Notes: a model not told the origin generated them from the letters alone. Positions 24,795 through 37,060 are shown, counted from the first letter of the stretch. The stretch: 64,000 nucleotides of DNA from Castanea sativa (GCF_040712315.1 NC_134023.1:62454757-62518756); one strand, 5' to 3'. A program made the numbers and translations.

Positions 24795-25924
24795 AGCCAA
24801 TTGGTGACCAAGAAAGCCCACTAACTTCAGCTACATCAATAAGCTCCTGTTTACACATAAATTCATTCCCATTTGTAGTCCCCCTAACAAAAAAAGTATA
24901 TATTTCAAAAGTTCTGCATCAAGGGGAACAAATTGACCCAAGAAACCAAAATATTATCCAGTTTACGATCAGAATTCTTTTGTGGTACATAGCGTTTCAT
25001 TCCTTCCCTTTACTTGCCTAAATGAGAATTGAATTGGAGTATCAAAGAACTTTTCCATGTACATCAATAAACAAAAATTGTGAAATTCCAAGCATCACTA
25101 TGGCACAATGTAAGTCATTAAGTTTTAGGATCCATTTTCCCACACCCTTATGGCACAATGCAAGTCATTTCATAGAAAAAATATATATAATATTACACAC
25201 AAAACAACAGAAAGAAAATGAAACAAGCTTTTGAAACATTATATCATTCTTAAAGTTCATAATTAAAAAAAAAAAAAAATACAAAGAACGAAATGTAATT
25301 GGATAGATACTATAGGAACTTTCTCTCTGTCTTTACCTTTTTCAATTTGGCAAATTTTCTCAGAAACCAAAGTCAAAGGAAACTCAGAACTGTTACTACT
25401 CATTGACTCAAAACAGAAACTTTTACAGTAAAAGCTCAAGCCCTTCATGTCACTTTGTTTTAAAGAGGGTTCCCATAAAAAAAATAATCAAAAAGAGGTA
25501 AAAATACACTTTTGGTCTTTACATTTTGGGACGATTCTCATTTTGGTTTCAATTTTGATTTTGTTACTATTCTAGTCCCTAAAAACATAAAATCAATTCT
25601 ATTTTGGTGCCTGCCGTTAACCCACTAACAAAAAACTCCTACGTGGCAAATGGATAGCCCAGTTGGCACATTAAATGCTGACGTAGCTATTAAAATAATA
25701 ATAATAATAATAATAAAATTTATTTGGCATATAAAAATGCCATGTCAGCAAATAAATTATTTAAAAAAATTTTAATTTCTTAATTTTAATTTAAACTAAA
25801 AATAAAAATTTGATTTGAAATAAAATTAAAATTTCTCAATTCTCATATTTTCTTGCATTATATTTTTTCTGAACTAAACACAAAAATACAAAAGGTTTGG
25901 TTTTCTCTATCTCTACCTCACGAT

Positions 25925-27189
25925 TAGGGTTGTGCAAACCAGTACCGGAGTCGACAAGACCGACCGGCGCCGACCTTTCCGCACTGCCACTGCAACCGAC
26001 TGACGGAGTCGATGCCGGCGAACGGAATGCGAAGAGAGTTTCGAATCCGGTGCGGTCCAGAACTGAAGCCGAACCGAACCGAACCGAACCGACCCCTGTT
26101 TCAGATGTTTGGAACTTCGGATACGGCATCGTTTTACCGAGATTTTGTCTTTAAAAAAGCCAAAAAAAAAAAAAACCTACTAACCCATTAATGGTCTCCA
26201 CCATGTTGCATGCCGCCGTTCTTCTTCTTCTTCCACTTCTGCACTGGTTCTTCGTTCTGCACTGCACTGGTCTGATCTTTTATTACCCTTGTAATTTTTA
26301 GGCTGAGTTTGGATAGGGATTATTGCGTCTGCGTTTTCACGTTTCAGCTTCTTTTTTTTTTTTCCTCTGCCGCGTTTCAGACTGAGGGGAAAAAACGCAG
26401 TGCGCGTACTGTGCGCGCACTGTGCAATCACTTTTTCAGCAATTTTTTATTAAAAGTGGATCCTGCAGTACTATTCATACATTTAAAAATTATTTTGCTA
26501 CAGTATTTTCAGTTTTCAGCTGTATCCAAACGGATCCTTAGTTTCTATTGTCTTCCAGAGAGATTAGTACTCTTTTAGAGTTTTAAGGCTTTTAATGTTT
26601 CAACTTTTATGACCCCACACGTGTCTAGCTTTGGAAATGATAAAAGAAAAGTTTAAAAGAAAAATCCAAAAGTATCAGACTTACTCTATTTTCCCACTAC
26701 TGTGTAGGTCCACTGTATAGGTATAATGATGTATAATATATATTAATATTTATTTATACTTAAAAAAATGGATCATTATTAAGGCTAAGTTTACAATATT
26801 TTAACAATAGAAGCTATAAACTAGTAAAAATAGAAGCTATAAACTATAAACTTAGTATTATTTATCATTTTTTTTGAGTAATTTTTTTTTATCAAATTTT
26901 CAGCACTTGTTTGGACTTTGTAGCGTTACATTTATACTTTAGTGTTACATTGTTACTTTAGTCCCATTGAACACTAAATAGTTTGAAAGGATTTTTTGTT
27001 TATTAAAAAAAGAAATAGAATTTTTAATGTTTCAAACCGACCAAACCGATTAAACCGAGCCAACCAAACCGCACCACTATAGGTCGGAAAACCGACCCTA
27101 ATTGGTTTTAATTATGAGAAAACCGATCCCTATTGGTTCGGTAACAATTTTGAGAAAAAACCGAGCTGATCGAACCGCGCACACCCTTA
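25925..27189. mobile_element. hAT-like element nested in the long-TIR element
   Basis: Termini TAGGGTTGTGCAAACC and GCGCACACCCTTA are inverted. The 8-bp flanks CTCACGAT (25917-25924) and CTCACAAT (27190-27197) agree at 7 of 8, as expected for hAT. It has AACCGA-rich subterminal regions on both sides and no transposase. Confidence 0.85.
26301..26537. mobile_element. Tourist-like MITE nested in the hAT element
   Basis: GGCTGAGTTTGGATAG... and ...GTATCCAAACGGATCC, flanked by TTA on both sides (26298-26300, 26538-26540). Confidence 0.85.
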
Positions 27190-28929
27190 CTCACAATCTC
27201 ACTCTCTCTAATCCTTCGATACTCACAAATCGGCAAGGCCTTTACGGTCAAGTGGAGAAAGTAGAGGTGGTGGAGGTGGTGGAGGTTACTATTAGAATTT
27301 TATTCACTGGTCAGAGAGTTTCTGCGGTGGGTTGTCGACTTTGTTATCTTTGTTTTCGTCGAGGAGGGAGTTTCTAAAGGGTTTTAGATCGCAGCAGTGT
27401 CTTCGGGTTCAGATTGGTTAAGCGTGTTGTCGTGGTGGTGGTTTGACAACAATGGGAATAAGGATTCGATGGTGTTATGTTGTTGTGAAGCCTAGATTGG
27501 TGCGTGTGCTGTGATGATGTGAAGCCCAGATCGATTAAGGTGGTGGTTGGTCCTTACGGCGAAGCCTCAAGCAATGGCTCTCAAACCTCTCGCTACCTCA
27601 CCCTTGCTCTTTTCCTCTCTCGGGCCTGATCCCAGCCATTGATAGGCGGTTGTTTGGGTGATTTGGGTTGTGGGTCTACCTCTTAGGCTTCTCCCTTGAT
27701 CAACGACAAGCATATCAGCATCTGTGGGGGTCTTGATATTTGAGGTTTTGATCATGGAAGCCATGGGGTCTTAATGCAAAGAAAACAATGAACAACATTT
27801 GGGTTTTTTGGATTTTTTTTTTCAATCAATTGCAAATGCAGATCTACCTTTGGGGTTTGTTGCTATCTGTGGTTTATGGTTCGATGATTTTGGCTGGAAT
27901 TTATGGAGGCACAGAGGTTGGGTTTTGTTGGTCTGATCGGTGATATGTTGTTTTGTTGTTGATTTTGGATGATTTCGATGTTTTGTTGTTGATTTGGTTG
28001 GGTTTTGATTTACTGGTTTTAGAGATTTGTTTGGGATGAAATTCTATGCATTTAGTTGAATTTGTGATATGAGAAATGTTGGAAAGAAAATCTTTAAGTA
28101 CTATGTTCTTGTGATCTAGGTCTGTGTTCTTGTAATCTAGGTTTAAGTTCTTATATATTCATGTTCTTCAACATGATTTGAATATATGTGTTTTTATGAT
28201 TTTAATTTTGTTTTTATGTTTTATTTTTAATTTTTTTAAAATTGATAAATTAATTTTTAAAAATAAGATGCTAACATGGATGTTGATGTGGTATTTTTTT
28301 AATATTATTTTAATGGCCACGTCAGCATTTTGTGACATCTAGGCTTCCGTCTGCCATGTAGAAGTTTTCTATTAGTGAGTTGACGACAGGGACTAAAATA
28401 AAATTGATTTTCTGTTTTTAGGAACTAGAATAGTAGCAAAATCAAAATTGGGACCAAAATGAGAATTAGCACAAAAAAAAATGTAGAGACTAAAAGTGTA
28501 TTTTTGCCAAAAAAAAAAAAAAATTTGAAATCTATTTACTTATGAATCCAACATCCTGACCAACACTATAATCCATAACATGTTCGAGGTTCTGGGAAAT
28601 TAAAAGCAAAAAATAAAAAATAAAAAACCTGCAAATGTTAACTTCTTTACTAGGAAAAACTTACTAATTACTATAGGAACAAATAAACCCTATTGTACTG
28701 GTATTAATTTCCAAATTATACCAATACAAAAAACCCACAAACACAACCCAAAAAAAAAAAATTGAACTTACATTGATGGATATTCAGCAATCAAAAACAA
28801 ATATTTCCCACATTCTTAAGTTGCAAAAAGAAAAAAGAAACCGAATTTGAAGCTCAAATTTTTCCAGAAAACCCAGTTCAGAATTCCCACTAACACACAC
28901 CGTTCACACACAATTAAAGAGCAGTTCTA

Positions 28930-29095
28930 AGATCACAAATTATTCCACAACGTTTTTTTCACAACTCTGATGTGACAGATTGTAAGTGGTTAAACATTAT
29001 TTACACATAGACTCACCATGTTTTCTTCATCTATCACACTCTACCACATCACAATTATGGCAAGAAGTTGTAAAAAAATTTGTGGTCTAGACTTT
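28930..29095. repeat. Fold-back MITE-like repeat, unit 2 copy
   Basis: Counterpart of 13277-13445 at the same place in the MUS81 pseudogene, with the same inverted ends (CACAAATTATTCCACAAC near the left). Confidence 0.5.
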
Positions 29096-29508
29096 TTCCA
29101 CAATTAAATCCCCTAATTCTCAATTTCTTCGCAACAAAAAATGGAAATGTCATTTCAAGCTCAACATTTTTTAGCTAACTCAAAAGCTACATTCCATGGA
29201 AAGAAAACAGAAACTCATTTGAATTTTTTCGATTGATTGTTTGAAATTTCTATGTGATTATTTGTTTAGGGTTCTTGATTTTGGTGCCAGGTGAGTGAAG
29301 GGTGCTTGGTTTAGATGTTTTCATCACTCAATTGTGGGCCCCACTTCAAGGATGCTGGTTTTATTTAGCTTTTGTTTTCAATTCTCATAACTAATTCCTT
29401 AAAAAAATGAGTTAGAGTTATAGAAATTGAAAACAACTTTTTTGTTTTTTTAGATTATGAGAATTGAGTTACAATGGCAATTTTGTAAGTATAATCAATG
29501 AGTGGGGC

Positions 29509-32365
29509 TGTAACACCCCAACCTAATTGCATAATTAAATTTATGAGTTTATATGTTTGTTATTATCTTAATTAATTTAAGTGCATAAAGTTTTGATATT
29601 GTGATATTATAAACCATGTATACTCTTTTGATGTTGTAGAAATGAGTTTTATTAAGGTAAGGATATATATATGTAAAGTTATTTTGGCATTGGGTCTTTC
29701 TTGAAATATAAGTTTATAAGGGGTTGAAAGTAAAAAAAAAAAAAAAAAAAAAAGAAGAAGAAGTGAGCAATAGATATTTTTCCTTAGCATCATACGTGCC
29801 CCACCTCAAGAAAAGTCCACTTCTCTTATCTTATCTTCTTGGCTGCATCAGAAGTCCAGCCCCCTTGTCTTCTTTTTCTATTCCTTTTTCTTGCTTCTTT
29901 GTTTCTTTCTCTCTTTGCTTTCACACGGCAAGAGCTCTCTCTCTCCCTCTCTCACCAAAACAAAATCTCACTCTAAAGAAGGAATTAAGAGCCTAAAATT
30001 AAAGCTTCAGCTTCAATTTGTGGGTAAGTAATTAAAAACTTATTTGATTTTAGAGTATTTTGATAGTTTAATTGTTTTCCATTCTTTGTTCTCAAATCTG
30101 ATTTTAGGGGCTGAACTTGTGATTCTGTTTTGTAAGTTGAAAGTTTGATGGTTTTATGGTCTATTGGATGCTTAATAAGTTATTTTAATGTTTATTGTAT
30201 TGGTATAAAAATACCCAAATGAATTGAAGACCATTTGCATTTAGTTGATGAATTTTGCATCAATATGCACTGAAGCTGTCACTGTGACAGATTTGATGTT
30301 CACTACAAGAAAATTCTGTGTTAAATCATTTGCTGTGAATTATGATGCTAGGAGTAGTTTTTATGAATCCTAAGACACATATGGTTGTATTGGAACTGGT
30401 CTCACTGCATTTGGACTAATACAAAAATAATGGTTTAATTTCTAAGTTGTATAAATTTCTGTCAGGACAGATTTGAGCACGTTTCCTTGTACGATTTTTA
30501 ATAAATTATGGTTTTATGATTTGACTTTGAAATTTATATGGTATATATTAGACATACAGGGGAGTAGTTTTGTAAAATTTCATGACAATTGGATGTGTTT
30601 TGACAGCCCATTCGTATTTTACAAATGGGGAATTTGCTACTGGAATGATCAGTAAACAGTGAAGGATAACTATGATTTTGAAGATTTAATTTTGAAGTTA
30701 GGGTAAAGGTTTTGAGCTATAATTTAATGTGCTTATCTTTTGGTATGTTTAGATCATATATGAATTTTTATGGCTTGCTTTCTCTGTGTTTTGGTATGTT
30801 ATGAGTTTGGTGATTGTACCTTGTTTTAGGGGAAACTCTATGTGACGGGAATTAAGTTTTTACTAAGTTGAGAGTTAGGTTGTGTTCGAGGTATAAGTTT
30901 ATTTTTAGGAAGAGTTGTTAGTAATAAGTTTTGGTCTTACATTTAGGTGCCGAGAACGAGAACACGGACACTTGAGCTCCTCTGGTACAAATCTCTCGCG
31001 TCATCTGTTTCCAGGTAAGGGATTTGTGACATGTGCGTTTGATAAGCATAAGGACTATTTGGAAAACTATAACGCATTAAAACCTTTTAATTAGAGATAT
31101 TACATATAAGCATGATTCAAGTAAAGATTTATGTTCGTGACTTATTGAATCTTATATATATGATAATTTTAGTATATTGATGCTATTACTCATATCACGA
31201 ACATAATGTTTAAAGAAAGAATTGGATATGCTACTGTTATTAAATAGTTATGTAAAAGTATAGTATCTGAAAAGTATAGTTTTTAGTTATTCCATTGTCA
31301 TGATCTGAACTCAGCCAGTAGGGGTTATAGTACTGGTATTTCCATGGAGATTCTGTTTGGCCATTATAAGTGGGACTGGCTCTGCTGTACCCGCCCTTGT
31401 TGGTAACCGCCAACTTGTGGAGGATGTCAACCTACCCCCATGGTTGAAAGTATGTTTTATGATATGATTCCGGAATTACCTAGCATTGTGGGGAATGCTG
31501 GATGCCTGGCACTAAGTGCTGGAAGCCTCCCAAAGTTGTGACAGACTTACAATTGGACTAACTAATATGTATTATAAAAGAGCTATTAAGCTATTTGGAA
31601 GTTATAAGAAAAGTATGATGATAAGAAAAGTATGTTGAATTATGTTTAAGTTCCTTATCATGTTCTTTTATTATTATATGAAAGGAAAATGAAGTATTTT
31701 CATTTGAAAGTTCATAAGTTAATTTAAGAACAATATAAATAGTATGAAGGCTATTTTATCAAAGCTGGCATATCCATAAAGTATTTGATTTACATGCATT
31801 CTTATCAAAGGCCCATGGAGCTTAAAAACCTTACTGGGCTTCGCAGCTCACCTTATTATATTTCAGTGCACAGGTTCTTCCTGGAAGCAGCGAGAGTATT
31901 AGAGGTGGCAAGATTCTGTGATTCTCTTTTGTTTAGATTGTATAGTCTCTTTTTGTTGTATAGTAGTTTAGCTCTTTTGTTGTATAAGAGGGATCAAGAT
32001 GTACTTGATCCTTTAAGCACAGATGTAATTTTTGAACTTTAGTTTGGTTTGAACCCCAGTGGTATGTCCTTGGGGTTGGGTTTGTAAATAAGAGTTTTTG
32101 CTAAATGTTTAGCTATGTAATATTTGCACGAATACCTGAAGTTTCAGCCAAGTGGCAATCTTGCAAAGTTCAAATGATATGAATTTTCAAGGTTTTCACA
32201 TTTTTGTATTTTATGGCTTTTATGAAAGAAAATAAGCAGGTGTACAGGAAACAGTTCTTGTTAAGCACCTTCTGTTTAGGTTGGTTCGTGTTAGTATTGA
32301 GGTAAACTTGATATTAACATGCCGGTCATGCTCTAAATTCTGAAGTACAGGTTTGGGTCGTGACA
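29509..32365 (+). mobile_element. Solo-LTR-like element (Ty3/gypsy style ends)
   Basis: Starts TGTAACACCCC and ends GGTTTGGGTCGTGACA, the paired ends of many plant gypsy LTRs. Flanks are GGGGC (29504-29508) and AGGGC (32366-32370), 4 of 5 matching. It is 2.86 kb with no gag-pol content. A splice-like stretch, T-rich tracts and a CCCGCC...GGTAACCGCC block occur inside. A single LTR left after recombination is the simplest reading; a non-autonomous element is the alternative. Confidence 0.65.
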
Positions 32366-32613
32366 AGGGCCCACATGGCTGAGTTGTCTCTATCAACAAT
32401 AAATGATTTCTCTTTCCTAAGCTTTCTCTCTCTTATCTCTTACTCTAGAACACTCTCATCTCTCTCTCTCTCTCTCTTACATGATTTGCATCTCCTCTAG
32501 TTCACCTTCATTGCTCCAACTCAGCAGATCCTCTACCATAAGACTGATCAACAAAGAAGCAAGTTAGATGCGAAGTGGGTTGTGGGTTTTGATGGTGAGG
32601 GGTTGGGTATTGT
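32366..32613. other. Short spacer between two insertions
   Basis: CT-rich DNA with a (TC) run near 32460-32476. No gene seen. Confidence 0.6.
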
Positions 32614-33118
32614 CAGGGGCGGAGCTAGGATTTTTTGTTTTGGGGGGCCAAATTTCGGTATCAATATATTAGTTTCGAGTCAAGATAAACCATCGTATAC
32701 ATGCATAAACGTACATACACAAATATAAACATTAATATTTTGATACTAGAGTAGGTCATAATTTATAAATATATTGTATATAAAATTAACAACTTTCAAA
32801 TATGTATATTCGTAAGATAATTTTTTAAGGGAACTTATCATCTTTTAAACTCTAATAAGTATACAAAAACTGTACAAAAAACAAATTAGAGAAAACAAAA
32901 ACTATATATTGTCTTTATAACTACATTGTCTCTATAACTACTAGACCAATTAACAAATTCTATTGGTTTTTAAGAGCATTATTGAACTAACTCAAACATT
33001 GGGGGGAGGGGGACTTCTATTTTTGTAGTTAAATATTTGAATTTTTAATACTTAACATAATATAAAATAATTTTTTTAAATTTTGGGGGGGCCATGCCAT
33101 GCCATAGCTCTGTCCCTA
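32614..33118. mobile_element. hAT-like MITE of the CAGGGGCGGAGC family
   Basis: CAGGGGCGGAGCTAGG at the left and TAGCTCTGTCCCTA at the right are inverted matches. GGGGGGCC motifs lie near both ends. Target duplication unclear. A larger relative is at 53020-54307, and a degraded end (GTGGCGGAGTCTAG) lies near 42143. Confidence 0.7.
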
Positions 33119-33562
33119 GTTGTCATAAAGACGGGGCAATCACCAATATCATCGTACAATGGCAAAATCACATCAAAAGTTCACAAGTTAAATGTATTCA
33201 AAACACATAATTTACTTCAAGTAATTTCATAAAATTGTCCAATAACCAAGACATCCATAAAATTCTCAAGGTCTTTAAAACCATTCATTGTCAATAATAT
33301 TTTCTATCAATTTTCCAAATAGTACTAGTCAAGGTCAAGGTAAAAGCATATGCATCCTTAGAAATTGCAACAATACGATAATTTCATGAAATCCATTATC
33401 AAAAGAATTCATTAAGAAGCCACTTATCTTGTAATCCACAAAAAGCCTAACTTCCAAAGCTCCAAAAAGGGGTCAACTAAGACCTAAACAATGCCAAGCA
33501 AACCTATCATGATAAGTATCAAACTTGATAATACGTTTAGCTATGAAATGGAAAGTTACTAA

Positions 33563-33815
33563 GAGTCCATTTGGGTAAAACTTTTTGCTGAAAACTGAAA
33601 ACTGAAAACACTGTAGCAAAATAATTTTTAAATGTGTAAATAGTGCTGTGGGAGTCATTTTTAATGAAAAAGTTGGTGAAAAGTGAATTTTATGAATTCG
33701 TAAACAGTATCATGAACAGTGAAAATGGTTGAAAAGTCAGAATTATACTGCTACTGTTCACATGAACAGTGAAAACGTCAATATTTAAAACTTTTTTTTT
33801 ATTTTTTATGAACGT
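33563..33815. mobile_element. Tourist-like MITE, unit 2 only
   Basis: GAGTCCATTTGGGTAAAACT follows TAA at 33560-33562. The family word GAAAACACTGTAGCAAAATA is present. The right end is eroded and placed approximately. Unit 1 lacks it near 16325. Confidence 0.65.
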
Positions 33816-33896
33816 TTAAAACGTCTTGGATTCCATCCCAACCCACTCCTTTTATAATAAAGTCTTAATACTTTATAAGTTGCTCTCTTAAGATTT

Positions 33897-34217
33897 ACCG
33901 AACATAACTAATAGAGACCCATGGGCCATGAAACAAGATATATTACAAAATCCACCATTACAAGCCGAATCTAAACTTTCAACTAGCTCCAAAATAAACT
34001 CAATAGAAATAAAAACTAGATTTACCAATTATTTCACATTAAAAGGCTAAAGTCAGATTTACCGAACATAACTAATAGAGACCAATGAAACAAGATATAT
34101 CGCAAAATCCACCATTACAAGCCAAATCTAAACTTTCAACTAGCTTCAAAATAAACTCAATAGAAATAAAAACTAGATTTACCAATTATTTCACATTAAA
34201 AGGCTAAAGTCAAATTT
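33897..34217. repeat. 164-bp tandem duplication
   Basis: The block starting ACCGAACATAACTAATAGAG occurs twice head to tail (33897 and 34061). Unit 1 has one copy (about 16440-16600), so the duplication is new in unit 2. Confidence 0.9.
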
Positions 34218-34856
34218 ACCATTGGTAAACCTCAAATGGCTACCATTTTTCAAAAAAATATCCACAACCATTCACAAAAAAGTACACAAAATCAAAATCC
34301 TAAATTTAATCACATAGATATCACCCAAGAAGCTCATGTTAGAAAGAAATCTAACCACAACATGAAAATCCACCAAAACGTTAAGAGTTTACCTTAAAAA
34401 AAATATGAGATAGTGGAGCCTAAGAGCTTCCTATGGTGTTTTCGGGTGAATCCCGTCGGAAAAACAATGGTGGAGTGAGCACCGGTGAGAGAGTGAGAGA
34501 GTGAGAGAGAGGTGTGAGGAGTGTGTTTGTGTTTGTGCTTAGTTGGCCAGCCAAGAGAGAGATATGAGATCATATTTGTGCGGTAGGGAAATAGTCAAAT
34601 AGATGGGCTAGGTGGGTCTCCAAAGAAATCTGATGTTTTTTTTTCAAAGCTTGGTGAAAGTTGTTGGCTCAATGGAACCTTCTATCGAAATATGGGATCT
34701 TGACATTGTATGTGTGGATTATTGATATTAATCCAACTAGAATATTGATATTTCCTATTACCATATGAAGTAAAAGGGACACATAAATTATGGAGGAAAG
34801 ACTTTCAATTTATATAAAGAGTTTTATGGCTCAAAGAGTTTCTTTCCTCCACCAGG

Positions 34857-35094
34857 GCTGGTCGCTTTGCCACATGACTTTGCTACAAATACCACTTTGT
34901 CCATGTCAATCGTCTTGTGGGAACTAGCTTGCACACGCTTGGAATGTTCGCTTTCTAGACAATAATACAGCATTGTGGAGATGGATTTATGTTTTGGCGT
35001 TGAGTATGAATCAACAACTTTTGTCTAAGATTGCAATCAACAGTTTTTGGTTGCAATCTTAGACAGAAAGTTGTTGATTTTCACTCAACGCCAT
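34857..35094 (-). pseudogene. Lipid-transfer-like pseudogene, unit 2
   Basis: Paralogue of 17128-17382. The reading around INPSPQCC is followed by a stop codon, a frameshift and loss of the GT donor (GGAAAG). More decayed than the unit 1 copy, yet its fold-back and TATA box remain. Confidence 0.8.
34996..35092 (-). ncRNA. Candidate hairpin RNA, unit 2 paralogue
   Basis: GGCGTTGAGTATGAATCAAC pairs with GTTGATTTTCACTCAACGCC, and CTAAGATTGCAA pairs exactly with TTGCAATCTTAG. The loop is about 12 bases. The inner stem is better paired than in unit 1 while the neighbouring protein-coding remnant has decayed. Expression unknown. Confidence 0.5.
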
Positions 35095-35202
35095 GTCTTC
35101 AATAATATATTGTTTCTTAAAGCTCACTAGCTAGCTCTATGAATAATATGGATATTGTCTAATGATGTACTCGTAGTGAGAGACAAACGAAGAGAATGCG
35201 GT

Positions 35203-35213
35203 TATTATATATA
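35203..35213 (-). promoter_or_regulatory. TATA box for the unit 2 hairpin locus
   Basis: TATATATAATA on the minus strand, about 115 bp upstream of the ATG at 35094; counterpart of 17511-17518. Confidence 0.55.
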
Positions 35214-35788
35214 GGGCAGAGAGGAGCTGGAAACAGAGAAAGTCCATTTCAAACTTCAAATACTTGGAAAAAAACGAAAACTAAGAACATAAAAAGGTAG
35301 ATTAGGAGAGTTTTTAAGTGTTCGTATTGGTCAAAACAAGCGTAATTGGTTGCGTGCGTCAGTGCGTGTTGCTCATGATATCAACCAATAATTCCACTTG
35401 AAAAACAGAATTATTACTACGTACTTTTGATAATCAAGTTTTGGGCAAGCATGCTTTTCCTACAATCACGCTATATGTAAAAAATACTTCGTCAATTAAT
35501 TAAAAAAAAAAAAAAAGCATGTAGTAGTAAGAATTGTTAACATTAAATATAATGTTATCAGAAATAATATTTCCCATTCAAAAATTCCCAAAAAAAAAAA
35601 AATCAAATACATTGCACTAAGCTATTTTCTAGCTAGTTCAACTTTGTAAGTGATCGTGACAATTTAGACAACCATGTGCTTGACTTCGTCAGTACAATTA
35701 ATATGGCTCCTATCCTATTATTTGTAACGATACATGGGCAATTTCTAATGACAACCTATAGTCACTATTTCGGTCCTCCTTGGACTAA
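35214..35788. other. Unit 2 spacer, no gene seen
   Basis: Includes a piece shared with unit 1 (GGAGAGTTTTTAAGTGTTCG at about 35307 and 18411), then unmatched AT-rich DNA. Confidence 0.6.
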
Positions 35789-36108
35789 AAGTGGGTTTGG
35801 ATCCAGCGTCTGTCTCTGCGTCTACATTTCAGTATTTTTTTTTCTTTTTCTTTCTGCGCAGCTTTTAAGGGAGACAAAGGCTACTGTTTATGTACTGTGC
35901 ATGAACAGTAGCCACAAAAGTAGACTTTTTAACTCTTTTTTGTGTATAAGTGGGTCCCGTGCACTGTTCACGGGACTCACAAACTTCACTTTTCAGCATT
36001 TTTTTATTAAAAATGGGTCCCACAGTATTATTTACACATTTAAAAATTATTTTGCTACAGTGTTTTCAGTTTTCAGTTTTCAGCAATAAGTTCTATCCAA
36101 ACGGACTC
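35789..36108. mobile_element. Tourist-like MITE
   Basis: Left GTGGGTTTGGATCC, right CTATCCAAACGGACTC, flanked by TAA at 35786-35788 and 36109-36111. Interior has ATGAACAGTAGCC and TTTGCTACAGTGTTTTCAGT. Confidence 0.85.
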
Positions 36109-36544
36109 TAAGTATAATGGCCCTTGGTTTATAGTTAGTTGAAAGTCACATGCTTAGAACCTAGCATGGGTTACTACTGATTTTAAGTGCATCCACAATT
36201 GGAAATGTCATCCCATTCTATTTTACCATCCCAAAAAGCTACTTTATCAATTATATTATACTATTTTACAATATACCTAACATCCTAAAACTCTATTATT
36301 TTACCATTTTATTAAAATATTATTTTTTAATCTTTCTTTATTATTTCTTTCCAACAGCCATTTTAAAAAAAAAAAAAATTCAACTATTCCAACGGTCACA
36401 ACCTACCAAATTTTTTTTTTTCAATTTCTTTCCAACTATTTCAACAACTTGCCAATTTTTTTTTTCTCAACAACCTGTCAATTTTTTTTTTCAATTTCTT
36501 TCCAACTATTTCAACAACCCGCCTTTTTTTTTTTTTTTTGAGAA

Positions 36545-36942
36545 AGAACCTACCAAATATCAATGTACTCAAACTTACCAACTTTAAAAATCCACATACA
36601 AATAGATTCCATCAAACCTGCCAAATATCAATGTAAAATCCACATACATATTTATAGATGCATCATGTCAAATATTAATGTATTCAACCTACCAATTTTA
36701 ATGATCCACACACACACACACAAATAGAACCTGCCATTTTTTTTTTTTTTTTTGAGAAAGAACTTGCCAAATATCAATTTACTCAAACTTGCTAACTTTA
36801 AAAATCCACGTACGTACATATATATGCAACCTGCCAAATATTAATGTACTCAACCTGCCAACTTAAAAAATCCACATACATATATATACATGCAATCTGC
36901 CAAATATCAATATATTCAACTTGCCAATTTTTAAAATCCACA

Positions 36943-36978
<36 letters not shown>

Positions 36979-37060
36979 TATATATACACACACATGCAAC
37001 CTGCCAAATTTCAATGTACTCAACCTACCAACTTTAAAAATCTACATACATTTATATAGA
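36545..37060. repeat. Minisatellite inside the Harbinger element
   Basis: Units of roughly 100 bp combine AACCTGCCAAATATCAATGT, ACTCAACTTGCCAACTTT, AAAATCCACATACATA and a CATA/TATA run. About five copies. Upstream (36400-36540) shorter AACCTGCC/TTTCCAACTATTTCAAC repeats with poly(T) lead into it. Confidence 0.85.

Larger units (their letters stand above)
25497..28508. mobile_element. Long-TIR DNA transposon, probably Mutator-like
   Basis: The ends are inverted: GGTAAAAATACACTTTTGGT on the left and, read in reverse, GGCAAAAATACACTTTTAGT on the right. Similarity continues for about 200-300 bp (shared words include CTCATTTTGGT, CAATTTTGATTTTG, AATGCTGACGT). The target duplication is hidden in A-rich DNA. 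Unit 1 has the empty site near 12880. No transposase is seen; 27200-28200 has G/T-rich sequence resembling gene leader DNA but no protein I know. A hAT element sits inside. Confidence 0.7.
24795..29290 (-). pseudogene. MUS81 5'-fragment pseudogene, copy 2 (split by a nested insertion)
   Basis: Same fragment and breakpoints as copy 1. Exon 3 is at about 24795-24880, uninterrupted. Exon 2b at about 24960-25018 has lost its 3' third. Part of exon 2 is near 25125-25150. Intron 1 material follows and a leader-like end lies near 29220-29290. Exon 1 and everything after exon 3 are missing. A 3-kb transposon (25497-28508) splits the intron part. Non-functional. Confidence 0.85.
33119..34856. other. 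LTR-like remnant and spacer, unit 2 copy
   Basis: Aligns with 15706-17127 of unit 1. Differences are a Tourist-like MITE (33563 to about 33815) and a 164-bp tandem duplication. No gene. Confidence 0.7.

Noticed and set aside
25836..26154. Reading frames on both strands rich in Pro, Arg and Glu
   Set aside because: They arise from the AACCGA-rich subterminal repeats of a hAT element.
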